Made by a program: the position numbers and the translations under genes | Origin: Streptomyces aculeolatus | GTDB lineage: Bacteria > Actinomycetota > Actinomycetes > Streptomycetales > Streptomycetaceae | Assembly: GCF_020400605.1 (NCBI RefSeq) | Contig: NZ_JAINRD010000010.1 | Span: 1 to 64,000 of the forward strand | Direction of reading: 5' to 3' | Length of the DNA stretch: 64,000 nucleotides | In this document: piece by piece, positions 15,830 through 25,357 of the stretch | Numbering within the stretch: position 1 is the stretch's first letter | How the letters are laid out: every line of letters starts with the position of its first letter | Notes under the pieces: generated by a model | What the model was told of the DNA's origin: nothing | Databases searched by the model: none | What the model saw: the letters and a program-made list of their open reading frames with translations, nothing else

Positions 15830-18544
15830 TCAGCCGTCCGCCGGGCCGTCGAGGTCCAGCCGGGCCAGTTCGGCGCGGGACGCCACGCCCAGCTTGGGAT
15901 ACGCCTTGTACAGGTGGTGCTCGACAGTGCGCGGGCTCAGGAAGAGCCGCGCGCCGATCTGCCGGCTGCTCAGCCCCTGCGCCGCCAGCCGGGCCGCCTG
16001 CAGCTCCTGCGGCGTGAGCCGGTCGGCCGGCCGCGTACGGGCGGCGGGCGGCGCGGCGCGTACGGCGGTGCCCGTCGCGCGCAGTTCGGCGCGGGCGCGG
16101 TCGGCCCACGGGGCGGCGTCCAGCCGCTCGAAGGACTCCAGCGCGCTGCGCAGCGGCGCGCGGGCCTCGCTGCGGCGGCGCTCGCGGCGCAGCCACTCGC
16201 CGTAGAGCAGCTCGGTGCGGGCGCGTTCGAAGGGCCGCCCGCCCTGCTCGTGCAGCCGCAGGGCCCGCAGGTACGCCTCCTCGCCGCCGCCCAGCAGGGC
16301 CGCGCAGCGGGCGGCGACCGCCAGCGCCCAGGGGCGGCCGCCGGCTTCGGCCCAGCGGCGGAACCGGTCGAGCGGTGCGTGCGCGTGCTCCGGGCGCCCC
16401 AGCCGCACGGCGGCCTCGACGAGGTCGGCGGTGGCGGCCATGAGCACCGTCGTGTGCCGGCCGGGGCCGCGCCAGGCCGCCTGGAGCCGGTCCAGGGCGG
16501 CGGCGTGCCGGCCCCGGCTCAGGTCGAGCATGCTCAGCGCGCAGTCGGCCGCGACCCGGCCGGTGTCGCTGGCGCGGCCGGCCAGCTCGGCGCAGCGCTC
16601 CTCGTCGCCCTCGGCCGCGGCCAGCCACGCCCGTACGACGTCCAGCTCCACGGTCCTGCGGTGCAGCCCGGTGTCCCGGGCGATCGCCGCCGCCTCGGCC
16701 ACTGACGCCGCGGCGGCGCGGTGGCGCCCGGCCGTCCGCTGCGCCATGGCCTGCGCCTGGAGCACCTTGGGCAGCCGGCCGATCAGGCCCTCCGCGCGGC
16801 AGCGCTCGACCTCGTCGGCGGCCAGGTCCAGGGCGGCCTCGTCGTCGCCGAGGATGATGCTGCCGTAGAGCGCCTGCATGCGTTCGTCGCCGTCGGCCCG
16901 CCGGGGGCCGTCCCGGGTGCCGGTTTCGTAGGCTGTCTCGTACGCGGCCTCCCGTGAGGCCCGGCGTACCCGCGCGACGTACGCCGCGAGCAGCGGCACG
17001 CCGCGCGCGTAGTCCTCCTGCAGGAGGTACGCCATGGCCTCCGCCGCCTCGTCGGGCCGGCCCAGCTCGCGCAGCCTGCGGGCGGCGACGCCGACCGGCT
17101 CCGGACTGCCGGCGAACCACCCGAAGCCGGCGGCCGTGCGCAGCATCGCCGCCGCGTCGTCCGGCGCCGCCCCGGCCGCCCCCCGCACCAGCAGGGCCGC
17201 GGCCCGGTCCGGCGCGCCCCGCTCGAACTCCACCACCGCCCGCACCCGCGCCAGTTCCGCGCGCAGTGCGCCGTCCCCGGCCCGCGGCTCCGCTTCCTCC
17301 GCGAGCTCCGCGGCCCAGTCCAGCTGCCCGGCGGACGCCGCGGCGCTCACCGCCGCGACGAGCCAGCCCGCCTGCTCGGCGGGGGCCGGGGCGAGCTGCG
17401 CCGCGCGCCGGAACTGCCCGGCCGCGGCGGTGTACGCGGTACGGCGCAGGGCGCGTCCGGCCGCCGCGGCGATCTCGGCGGCGGCTTCCGCGTCCGGGGC
17501 CGTCGCGGCGGCGGCGAGGTGGTGGGCGCGGCAGTCGGGGTCGCCGGTGGCGTCGGCCAGCGCCCGGTGTGCGGCGATCCGGGCGGTCAGCGGGGCGCCC
17601 CGGTAGGCGGCGGTGGCGATCAGCGGGTGGCGGAAGGCGACGGCGGCGCCGGTGGTGTGCAGCAGGCCGGAGCGGTCGAGTTCGTCGAGGCCGGTGCCGA
17701 GGTCCCGCGCGGCGCGCAGCAGCACCGGCAGGTCGCCGCGGCCCTCCGCGGCGGCGAGCACGGCCATCAGCCGGGCCCGTTCCGGCAGGCCGTCGATCCG
17801 GGCCCGGAAACCGGCGAGCACCCGGTCGGCGACCGGCAGCGGCTCCCGCGCCCCGGGCGCGCCGTCCGGCCCCGTCCCGGCCGCGGCGGCGAACTCCAGC
17901 ACCGCCAGCGGGTTCCCCGCCGACTCGGCCACGATCCGGTCGCGCAGCTCCGGGGCGAACCCGCGGTCCGCGAGCAGGTCCGCGGCGTCCCCGGCGCCGA
18001 GCCGCGGGAGCCGCAGCTCGTCGAGGCCGTGGCCGTCGAGCCCTTCGTCCCGTACCGCGAACACCATCGCGACGCCCTCGGCGGCCAGCCGCCGGGCGGC
18101 GAACAGCAGCGCCTCCGCGGACGACCGGTCGACCCACTGGGCGTCGTCGACGAGGCACAGCAGCGGGCCGCGCTCGGCGAGGCCGGCCAGCAGCGTGAGC
18201 ACGGCGAGCCCGGTCAGGAACCGGTCGGGGCCGCGGTCCTGGCCGGCGTCCAGCACCGCGCGCAGCGCGGCGCGCTGCGGTTCGGGCAGCGCGTCGATGC
18301 GGTCCCGTACCGGCCACAGCAGCTGCACCAGACCCGCGAAGGCCAGCTCCGCCTCGCGCTCGGAGCCGGTCACGCGCAGCACCGGCAGCCCGATCCCCCC
18401 GGCCTCCGCCGCCGTCCAGTCCAGCAGCGCGGACTTGCCGATGCCGGCCTCGCCGCGCAGGACGAGCACGCCGCTGCGGCCGTCCCCGGCACCCGCGAGC
18501 AGGTCCTTCAGCGCCGCCTGTGCGGCGGATCTCCCCAACAGCAC
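15830..18544 (-). CDS. Large LuxR-family ATPase regulator (MalT/LAL type)
   Basis: 904 residues. The N-terminus holds an AAA/STAND ATPase with P-loop GEAGIGKS (31-38) and Walker B LLCLVDDAQW; the middle is alpha-helical, Ala/Arg-rich and TPR-like; the C-terminal 65 residues are a LuxR helix-turn-helix (LTPQELQAARLAAQGLSSRQ, SPRTVEHHLYKAYPKLG). LAL regulators are ATP-dependent activators of catabolic or antibiotic genes. GTG 18544 is the start because GGGGAGGA lies 6 bases upstream. The gene diverges from the MFS pump at 18725, which is its likeliest target. Confidence 0.9.
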   Translation of the reverse strand: MLLGRSAAQAALKDLLAGAGDGRSGVLVLRGEAGIGKSALLDWTAAEAGGIGLPVLRVTGSEREAELAFAGLVQLLWPVRDRIDALPEPQRAALRAVLDAGQDRGPDRFLTGLAVLTLLAGLAERGPLLCLVDDAQWVDRSSAEALLFAARRLAAEGVAMVFAVRDEGLDGHGLDELRLPRLGAGDAADLLADRGFAPELRDRIVAESAGNPLAVLEFAAAAGTGPDGAPGAREPLPVADRVLAGFRARIDGLPERARLMAVLAAAEGRGDLPVLLRAARDLGTGLDELDRSGLLHTTGAAVAFRHPLIATAAYRGAPLTARIAAHRALADATGDPDCRAHHLAAAATAPDAEAAAEIAAAAGRALRRTAYTAAAGQFRRAAQLAPAPAEQAGWLVAAVSAAASAGQLDWAAELAEEAEPRAGDGALRAELARVRAVVEFERGAPDRAAALLVRGAAGAAPDDAAAMLRTAAGFGWFAGSPEPVGVAARRLRELGRPDEAAEAMAYLLQEDYARGVPLLAAYVARVRRASREAAYETAYETGTRDGPRRADGDERMQALYGSIILGDDEAALDLAADEVERCRAEGLIGRLPKVLQAQAMAQRTAGRHRAAAASVAEAAAIARDTGLHRRTVELDVVRAWLAAAEGDEERCAELAGRASDTGRVAADCALSMLDLSRGRHAAALDRLQAAWRGPGRHTTVLMAATADLVEAAVRLGRPEHAHAPLDRFRRWAEAGGRPWALAVAARCAALLGGGEEAYLRALRLHEQGGRPFERARTELLYGEWLRRERRRSEARAPLRSALESFERLDAAPWADRARAELRATGTAVRAAPPAARTRPADRLTPQELQAARLAAQGLSSRQIGARLFLSPRTVEHHLYKAYPKLGVASRAELARLDLDGPADG

Positions 18545-18724
18545 GCCCTGTCCTCCCCGGTCCCCTGGGCAACGCACGGCTGCCGCGTACGCATTCCGAA
18601 GACTTGCTGATGCGGATACGTAGACCCCCCGGCCTAGCGTCACGAGCACCGCGCCGGCGATCGCGCAGCCCGCCGCGCGGCCCGCTGCCGGCTGCGCCGG
18701 ACCACACCGCGACGGAGCACACCG

Positions 18725-20209
18725 ATGTCGTACGCACCCTCCCCCGCCCGCCTCCGGCGGCCGGGCCCCGCCCTGGCGCTGCTGGCGCTCGGCCACCTCA
18801 TCATCAGCCTGGACCTCACCATCGTCTTCGTGGCGCTGCCGCACATCGCGGCGGACGTCGGCTTCACCGCGCACACCCAGCAGTGGGTGGTCAGCGTCTA
18901 CGCGGTCCTCTACGGCGGCTTCCTGCTGCTCGGCGGCCGGCTCTCCGACCTCCTGGGGCGGCGCCGGATGTTCGTCACGGGCATGGTGCTGTACGGGGCG
19001 GCGTCCGTGCTCGGCGGCCTGGCCACCGCGCCGGGCGTGCTGCTCGCGGCCCGCGGGCTGCAGGGGCTGGGCGGCGCGGTGCTGTTCCCCGCGGTGCTGT
19101 CTCTGGTCAACACCGCCTTCCCGCAGGGCAGGGAGCGCACCCGGGCGCTGACGGTGTGGGCGATGGCCGGTGCCGGCGGCCTCACGGCCGGATCGCTGGC
19201 CGGCGGGGTGCTGACGCAGGCGTTCGGCTGGGAGGCCGTCTTCTTCGTCAACGTCCCGATGGCGGCGCTCGGCGCGGCGGCCGCGTTCGCCCTGCTGCCG
19301 GCCGACGGCCGCGCCACCCGGGGCGGCATCGACGTGCCGGGCGCGCTGACCGGCACCGCCGGGGTGACCCTGCTGATCTTCGCCGTCGCGCACGGCTCCG
19401 AGGCCGGCTGGACGGCGGGCGAGGTGGTGGCCGCGGCCGCGCTGGCGCCGCTGCTGCTGGGCGCGTTCCTGCGCACCCAGGCGCGCGGGCGCAATCCGCT
19501 CATGCCGCTGCGGGTGTTCCGCAACCGGGCGCTGAGCGCGGCGACCGTCGTGATCCTGCTCTTCGGGTTCACCACGCAGGCCGTGCCGTACTTCCTGACG
19601 ATCCACTTCCAGGGCGTGCTGGGCTTCAGCGCGCTGGAGACCGGGCTCGCCTTCCTCGGCCCCACGCTGGCCATCACCGCGGGCAACGCCCTCAGCGAGA
19701 AGCTGGTCCACCGCTTCGGCAACCGCGCCTCGCTGACCGGCGGCATCCTGCTCAACGCGGCCGGCGCGGCGCTGCTGGCGCCGGGCTTCCGGGCGGACGG
19801 CTCGTTCCTCACCGTGCTCGCCGGGATCGTGGTCGTGGGGCTGGGTATGGGCGTCACCTACGAGTGCATGTGGATAGCCGCAGGCACCGGCGTCGCCGAG
19901 GAGGAGCAGGGCCTCGCCTCGGGGGTGGCGTCCACCGCACTGCAGATCGGTACGGCCACCGGCATCGCCGTGCTCGTCGCCGTCGCGAACCGGGGCGTCG
20001 ACGGGCGGGTCGGGCAGGCGCTGCGGGAGGCGACGGCCGACGGGATGCGCGACGCGACGTTCGTGCTGGCGGTGGCGCTGCTGCCGGCGGTGCTGGCGGC
20101 GCTGGCGCTGCCGCGGGGGACGGAGCGCGTGGTGGCCGGCGGGACGCCGGAGGACGGCCCCGGGAAGCAGGAGGCGCAGGCCGCGCCCGGGGCCGGGCGG
20201 ATGCCGTGA
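18725..20209 (+). CDS. MFS drug exporter, EmrB/QacA (DHA2) type
   Basis: 494 residues with about 14 predicted membrane segments. Motif A appears as GGRLSDLLGRRRMF after the second helix and the first helix carries the DHA2 hallmark LDLTIVFVALPHIA. These proton antiporters export drugs or self-made metabolites. The ATG has GGAG 9 bases upstream. It is transcribed away from the LAL regulator with a 180-base shared promoter region; that region contains no obvious strong palindrome. The cytoplasmic C-terminal tail is rich in Gly, Pro and acidic residues. A role in efflux is confident; the substrate cannot be told. Confidence 0.9.
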   Translation: MSYAPSPARLRRPGPALALLALGHLIISLDLTIVFVALPHIAADVGFTAHTQQWVVSVYAVLYGGFLLLGGRLSDLLGRRRMFVTGMVLYGAASVLGGLATAPGVLLAARGLQGLGGAVLFPAVLSLVNTAFPQGRERTRALTVWAMAGAGGLTAGSLAGGVLTQAFGWEAVFFVNVPMAALGAAAAFALLPADGRATRGGIDVPGALTGTAGVTLLIFAVAHGSEAGWTAGEVVAAAALAPLLLGAFLRTQARGRNPLMPLRVFRNRALSAATVVILLFGFTTQAVPYFLTIHFQGVLGFSALETGLAFLGPTLAITAGNALSEKLVHRFGNRASLTGGILLNAAGAALLAPGFRADGSFLTVLAGIVVVGLGMGVTYECMWIAAGTGVAEEEQGLASGVASTALQIGTATGIAVLVAVANRGVDGRVGQALREATADGMRDATFVLAVALLPAVLAALALPRGTERVVAGGTPEDGPGKQEAQAAPGAGRMP

Positions 20210-20233
20210 GCGCGGGCGGTCAGCGGTGGCCGG

Positions 20234-23185
20234 TCAGCGGTGGGCGCGGGCCCAGAGGACGGGCCACCCGGCGGAGGTGAGCCAGGAGGCGGGAACCCGC
20301 AGGCCGTCGGCCGCCACGCCGTCCCAGAACGCGGCGGTGTCCGCGCCCAGTTCGCGGGCGGCGGGAAAGGCGCGCTGCCAGGGACCCCCGGGGTCGTCGA
20401 GGCCGGTCGCCGGGAACCCCGGCACGGTGACGGCGCGCGGCTCGGCGACGACGGCCAGGGGTATCGCCGGGGCGCGGCAGGTGACGGCGACGGCCGCCGC
20501 GCACAGCAGCGGGGCCGGCGGGCGCCGGGAGACCGCGCGGGCGAGGGCGGCGTCGTCGGCGTGGACGAGGTCCCCGAGCGCCGCCCGCACGCGCAGGCCC
20601 ATGAGCCCGATCGCGTAGGCGGGCGCCACCGCGGGACGCCGCACCAGGGCGCGCAGCGCCCTGGGCAGCGGCCCCGCGCCGTCGAGGAGTTCGAGCTGCT
20701 CGAAGCGGCCGCGCAGCGCCGGGTCCAGGGCCGCGACCGCAGCGGCCAGCGGGCGGACGCCGGTGGCGGCCCACAGGTCCGCCGGGCTCACCGCACCGTC
20801 GGCCAGGACGCCGCGGCAGGCGTGGGCCAGCGACGCGGGACCGAGGCGGCGCAGCCGGGTCAGGGCGGCCGTGGCGCCGGCGCCGCCCCGCGCACCGGCG
20901 GCCGCCCCGGTGCGGGCGTCGGCGGGGGTGCCCGCGCGGCGTGCGGCGGCGGGGGCGGCGGGCACCGTGGCGGCCAGCGCGGCGTAGACCGCGGCCGTCC
21001 GGGCCGTGACCTGCTCCGTCCATGCGGCCTGCGCGAGCCGGGCCAGCTCCGGCCCGGCGTCCGCCACGAGCCGCGGCGCGGTCCGGCCGCGGCGCAGGGG
21101 TGCGGCGGGCGCCTCTTCGCCGGGCGCCGCGGGCGGCTCCTGCGGCGCGGTGCCGGGGAGGGTCGCGACCCAGCGGCGGAAGCGCTCCTCCAGCACCTCG
21201 TCGGGGGCGCCGTTGAAGCGGCCGGCGAGTTCGCCGACGACCCAGCCGCGCTCGGCCGGGCGGGCCCGGCGCAGCTCGGCGTTGGCGAGGATGCGGCCCT
21301 TGTCGTCGAGGAGCGCGGCGAGCGCGCTGCGGCCCTTCAGCCCGGCGTCGACGTAGTAGGGGGTGGCGATGCAGTTGCCCATGTAGTCCGCCCACTCGGC
21401 GAGCGTGCGGGCGCTGCGGGCCAGCAGGAAGCGGGCGCGGGTGCCGGGGACGAGCGCGGCGTCGACGGCCGCCAGCGGCGGCGGCACGGGGAACTCGCCG
21501 CTCAGCGCCTCGGACACGTCGACGTCCGCGCGCAGGCTGTCGACCAGCCCGGCCCAGGTCTTCACGCCCTTGCCGGCGGTGCCGCCGAGGGCGACGAGCT
21601 GTGCGGCGCCGGAGACCGCGAGGCTCACCGAGTCCAGCCGCGGCACGAGCGGGGCCGCGGCCGGCGGCGGATCGTGGTCCAGGCCGAGCGGGCCGCCGGC
21701 CGGGGTGACGGCCGCGGCCTCGTGGCCGTACAACTGGGCGAGCGCGTCGGCCATATCGGCGTACCACAGCAGGTCGCCCAGCACCTCGACATCGCGGGGC
21801 GCCGCCGGCTCGCCCCTGCCGCGCAGGTCGCGCAGCCGGGCGGCGAGGGTGTCGCGGGTGCCGAAGCGCTCCAGCGCCCACGGCGGGTTCTCCGCCCACT
21901 CCTCGGGCGGCCGGGCGGGGCTGTACCCCGTCTTGCGCCGCCAGCCCTCCAGGCCCTCCGCGGCCCAGGCGTGCAGCGCCTCCTCCGGGACGGGCAGCTC
22001 CCCGTGGAGCAGGCGGTCGAACTCCCCGGTGACGACCAGCGCGTAATCGCGGGCGCGCGCCAGGCGCGGGCGCACCTGCGTGTCGTACGGGACCTTCGCC
22101 GGGCCGTGCTTGAGGACCTGCCGGTGCAGCTCGCGGACGTGGCTGCCGGGCCGGGCCGGCAGGCCGGTCAGGCCCGGGACGCGGCGGGCGGCGCGGGTCG
22201 CGGCGGTGTCGCCGGTGGTCGCCACGGCCGCGGCCAACTGCGGCTCCATGTGGGCGAGTCCGACGGCGGGACCGTGGTCGCCGACGGCGACGGCGGTGCG
22301 CAGCAGCACCGTGGCGGCCTGGGCGTCGGCGACGATCCGGTGCAGGACGGCGTGCCAGTAGCCCTCGGACGGCGTCCACTGCGCCGCCGCCAGCAGCGGC
22401 GTCCGGCCGGACCGGGCGTCGTACGGAAACCAGGGGAGGACCAGCTCCTCCTCGAACCTGGCGCGGCGGGTGCGCAGTTCGGCCAGGCGGTCCTGGCGGC
22501 CCTGGGTGGCGAGCAGCCGCTCGCGGCGGGCCTGCCGGGCGTGGCCGTCGAGCACCCGGTCCCACAGGTCGGTCAGCACCGCCGGGCGGCGGGGCCGCGG
22601 CAGCGGCGCGAGCACCCGGCCCAGGTGCTCGGCGAGCACGGAGGGGGCGCCGCCGTCCACGGGGTCGACGCCGGCGGGCGCTTCGAGGGCGAGGATCCGC
22701 TCGACCTGCTCGGGGCCCAGCACGTCGCTGGCGGCGGACGCGAACCGCACGGCGGCCCAGCGCCCCTCGGCCACGGCACGGGCGGCAGCGGCACCGACGC
22801 GCTTGGTCGCGGCGGGGCCGAAGAGCGCCACCGTGGTCGCGGCCCGGTCGCCGAGCCGGCCGGCGTCCTCGGGGCCCAGCGCGCGCAGCGCGGCGAGGAC
22901 CGCGTCGCGCTTCTCGCCGCGGGCCCCCGCGAGGCGTGCGGAGCGGAAGCCGCCGCCGAGGTCGACACCCGCACCGGCGGCGACCACACCGCCGGCCGCG
23001 ACCAGCCGCTCCAGCTCGGCGACCGCGGCCCGGGCCCGCTCCTCCCCCGCCTCCGGCGGGCCGAGCGCGACGGGTGCGCCCGCGGGCGCGTCGGCCTGCT
23101 CGGCCAGCCGCACGGGCGCGCCGGAGCGGGCGGCCCACGCCGCCTGCCCCGTGGCCACCACCTCGTCCGCCAGCCGGAATCTCAT
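20234..23185 (-). CDS. Large uncharacterised protein with PcfJ-like motif
   Basis: 983 residues, Ala/Arg-rich, soluble, with no signal peptide. I do not recognise a full family. Near residues 600-640 lies RSARTLAEWADYMGNCIATP followed by GRSALAALLDDKGRILANAEL; this order (a conserved Met-x-Asn-Cys, then a hydrophobic strand and an acidic residue) resembles the PcfJ-like domain found in plasmid and phage-associated proteins. The N-terminal two thirds are helical repeats without a clear match. The C-terminal 250 residues include another helical region rich in Ala and Arg. The start at 23185 (MRFRLADEVV) is preferred over 23227; neither has a strong ribosome binding site. It sits alone between an MFS gene and a GST gene. 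Confidence 0.6.
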   Translation of the reverse strand: MRFRLADEVVATGQAAWAARSGAPVRLAEQADAPAGAPVALGPPEAGEERARAAVAELERLVAAGGVVAAGAGVDLGGGFRSARLAGARGEKRDAVLAALRALGPEDAGRLGDRAATTVALFGPAATKRVGAAAARAVAEGRWAAVRFASAASDVLGPEQVERILALEAPAGVDPVDGGAPSVLAEHLGRVLAPLPRPRRPAVLTDLWDRVLDGHARQARRERLLATQGRQDRLAELRTRRARFEEELVLPWFPYDARSGRTPLLAAAQWTPSEGYWHAVLHRIVADAQAATVLLRTAVAVGDHGPAVGLAHMEPQLAAAVATTGDTAATRAARRVPGLTGLPARPGSHVRELHRQVLKHGPAKVPYDTQVRPRLARARDYALVVTGEFDRLLHGELPVPEEALHAWAAEGLEGWRRKTGYSPARPPEEWAENPPWALERFGTRDTLAARLRDLRGRGEPAAPRDVEVLGDLLWYADMADALAQLYGHEAAAVTPAGGPLGLDHDPPPAAAPLVPRLDSVSLAVSGAAQLVALGGTAGKGVKTWAGLVDSLRADVDVSEALSGEFPVPPPLAAVDAALVPGTRARFLLARSARTLAEWADYMGNCIATPYYVDAGLKGRSALAALLDDKGRILANAELRRARPAERGWVVGELAGRFNGAPDEVLEERFRRWVATLPGTAPQEPPAAPGEEAPAAPLRRGRTAPRLVADAGPELARLAQAAWTEQVTARTAAVYAALAATVPAAPAAARRAGTPADARTGAAAGARGGAGATAALTRLRRLGPASLAHACRGVLADGAVSPADLWAATGVRPLAAAVAALDPALRGRFEQLELLDGAGPLPRALRALVRRPAVAPAYAIGLMGLRVRAALGDLVHADDAALARAVSRRPPAPLLCAAAVAVTCRAPAIPLAVVAEPRAVTVPGFPATGLDDPGGPWQRAFPAARELGADTAAFWDGVAADGLRVPASWLTSAGWPVLWARAHR

Positions 23186-23329
23186 CCGCCCAGGATGGCG
23201 GAGACGGCCCGCGGCCGCCAACGCCATTTCCCGGGCGGGCGGATGGCGCGGCGGCCGGAGCGGGCCGGCAGGCCGGGGCGGGGACCGGCGATCAGGGGCA
23301 GGGTCCGGCCGGGCCGGGGACCGCCGGAG

Positions 23330-24367
23330 TCAGGGGCGGCCGGTGGCCGGGACGCGCTCCGACTCGGGCGGCGGGGCCGGCGGGGTGCCGTCGCCGAAGG
23401 GGTGCCCGCCCAACTGCTCGCGGTGGTGCGGGGTCAGCCAGCCGGACAGGTCGGGCCCGGCGGGGACGACGCCGGTGGGGTTGATGCCCGTGTGGACCTC
23501 GTAGTAGTGCCGCTTGATGTGGTCGAAGTCGACCGTGTCGCCGAAGCCCGGCGTCTGGTACAGGTCGCGGGCGTACGCCCACAGCACCGCGTCCTCCGCG
23601 ATCTTGTTGCGGTTGCACTTGAAGTGGCCCTGGTAGACGGGGTCGAAGCGGACCAGGGTGGTGAACAGCCGGATGTCGGCCTCGGTGATGCTCTCGCCGA
23701 CCAGGTAGCGGCGGCCGGACAGCCGCGCGGACAGCTCGTCCAGCTCCCGGAACACGTCGTGGTACGCGGCCTCGTACTCGTCCTGGGTGGTGGCGAAGCC
23801 GGCCCGGTAGACGCCGTTGTTGACGTTCCGGTAGACGCCGTCCATCACCTCGTCGATCTCGTCGCGCAGCGCCTCGGGGTAGAGGTCGGGGGCGCCGTCG
23901 CGGTGCAGCGCCGTCCACTCGGTGGCGAAGTCCAGGGTGATCTGCTGGAAGTCGTTGGTGACGAGCTTGCCGCTGGGCACGTCGACGATCGCGGGCACGC
24001 TGACGCCGCCCGGGTAGCCGGTCTCGCGCGCGTCGTACGCCTCGCTGAGGAAGCGGATGCCCAGCACCGGGTCGCGGTCGCCCGGGTCGAGGGTGAAGCG
24101 CCAGCTCCGGTCGTCCTGGATCGGGTCGGTGACGCCGATGGAGATCGCCGGCTCCAGTCCGAGCAGCCGCCGGGAGATCAGCGTGCGGTTGGCCCACGGG
24201 CAGGCGCGGTTGACCACGAGCCGGTAGCGCCCGGCCTCGACGGGCCAGCCGTCCTCGCCGGCGGCGGTGATCCGGTCGGCGAAGTGGCTGCGGGAGCGCT
24301 TGAAGCGCTTCCTGCCGTACTCCGTGTTGCCCTGCTTCCCCTGTGCCCCGTCGTACTCGCTGCTCAT
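23330..24367 (-). CDS. Glutathionyl-hydroquinone reductase-like GST (ECM4/YqjG family)
   Basis: 345 residues matching the Xi-class GST family. The catalytic cysteine is Cys56 in NRACPWANRT, followed by a thioredoxin fold and an all-helical domain with the family motif FTTLVRFDPVYQGHFKCN. These enzymes remove glutathione from glutathionyl-hydroquinones; actinomycetes lack glutathione and use mycothiol, so the physiological thiol here is probably mycothiol. GGAG lies about 8 bases upstream of the ATG. It is a single gene, separated by 110 bases from the GNAT gene. Confidence 0.88.
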   Translation of the reverse strand: MSSEYDGAQGKQGNTEYGRKRFKRSRSHFADRITAAGEDGWPVEAGRYRLVVNRACPWANRTLISRRLLGLEPAISIGVTDPIQDDRSWRFTLDPGDRDPVLGIRFLSEAYDARETGYPGGVSVPAIVDVPSGKLVTNDFQQITLDFATEWTALHRDGAPDLYPEALRDEIDEVMDGVYRNVNNGVYRAGFATTQDEYEAAYHDVFRELDELSARLSGRRYLVGESITEADIRLFTTLVRFDPVYQGHFKCNRNKIAEDAVLWAYARDLYQTPGFGDTVDFDHIKRHYYEVHTGINPTGVVPAGPDLSGWLTPHHREQLGGHPFGDGTPPAPPPESERVPATGRP

Positions 24368-24477
24368 CGCCGGCTCCTTCGTCGACCTGCCTGACACCGC
24401 GGGCACCATTGTCCAGTGCCCCCGGGTCCGCTGTCAGGCGATGCGGTGCCCGCCGGGCGAGTCGCCACACGGCCGGA

Positions 24478-25281
24478 TCAGGGCTGTGCTCCGGCGGTGC
24501 GGTAGTGGTACACGCACAGCTCGCGGAAGCCGGCGCGGGCGTAGAGCCGCAGCGCGGCCGGGTTGTCGCGCTCCACCTGGAGGTACAGGTGCGCCGCCCC
24601 GTGCGCGCGGGCCCAGCCCGCCAGTGCGCCGAGCACCCGCCCGCCGGCGCCCCTCCCCCGCGCCTCGGGGAGGGTGGCCATGGCGAAGACGCCGGCCCAG
24701 CCGGTGTCGGCGACCGCGCGGCCCACGGCCACCGTCTCGTCGCCGTCCAGGACGCGGGCGTACGCGGACGGGCCGGCGACCCGGTCGAGCAGGCCCCACG
24801 CGGCGGGTCCCGCGCCCGTTCCGCGGACGGCGTGCCAGACGCCGAACCACGCCTCGTCCGGGCGCTCGTCGACCCGCACCCGCAGCCGGTCCCCGGCCCG
24901 CGGCCCCGGCACCCCGGCGACCGCGGCGGCCTGGAGGGAGACCGGGTGCGAGCGGCGGTAGCCGCGCCCGGCCAGCAGGCCGTCGAGCCCGGCGGGGCAG
25001 GCGGAGGGGGTGATCTGGAACCGTGCGGCGCCGCCGTGGCGGGCGTAGAACTCCTCGGCGCGGGCGACCCGCCGCGCCAGCTCCGCCGGCGCGGCGAGTG
25101 CGTCGGGGCCGTGCGGCAGCACCGAGGCCACCCACCACGAACTGCCGGAGTCGTGCCGCAGCCACCAGCCGTCCGCGTGCTCGACCAGCTCCGCGGGCAG
25201 CGCCCGCGCGGCCCGCTCCTGCAGGGCCCGTACGCTCTCGGCCACGGCACCGGCCGCGGCGGCGGACTCCGGGGGGATCAT
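24478..25281 (-). CDS. GNAT-family N-acetyltransferase
   Basis: 267 residues. The C-terminal half holds a GNAT domain with the acetyl-CoA pyrophosphate-binding motif EARGRGAGGRVLGAL and the closing strands YLQVERDNPAALRLYARAGF and ELCVYHYR. The N-terminal half is a second, degenerate GNAT-like domain (GWWLRHDSGSSWWVASVLP), giving a duplicated fold as seen in several actinomycete members. The acceptor substrate is unknown. The ATG start at 25281 has no clear ribosome binding site. A DUF4037 gene diverges from it after 76 bases. Confidence 0.85.
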   Translation of the reverse strand: MIPPESAAAAGAVAESVRALQERAARALPAELVEHADGWWLRHDSGSSWWVASVLPHGPDALAAPAELARRVARAEEFYARHGGAARFQITPSACPAGLDGLLAGRGYRRSHPVSLQAAAVAGVPGPRAGDRLRVRVDERPDEAWFGVWHAVRGTGAGPAAWGLLDRVAGPSAYARVLDGDETVAVGRAVADTGWAGVFAMATLPEARGRGAGGRVLGALAGWARAHGAAHLYLQVERDNPAALRLYARAGFRELCVYHYRTAGAQP

Positions 25282-25357
25282 CCGGGCACTCTAAGGGCTG
25301 GTGCGGCCGAAGAAACACGGTGGCCCGGGGGCCTCGCCGTCTGCCAGGGTGACGGCG

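Noticed and set aside
20240..24394. 1384-codon open frame on the plus strand
   Set aside because: It runs antisense to the 983-residue protein and the GST gene; codon composition and family motifs are on the minus strand.
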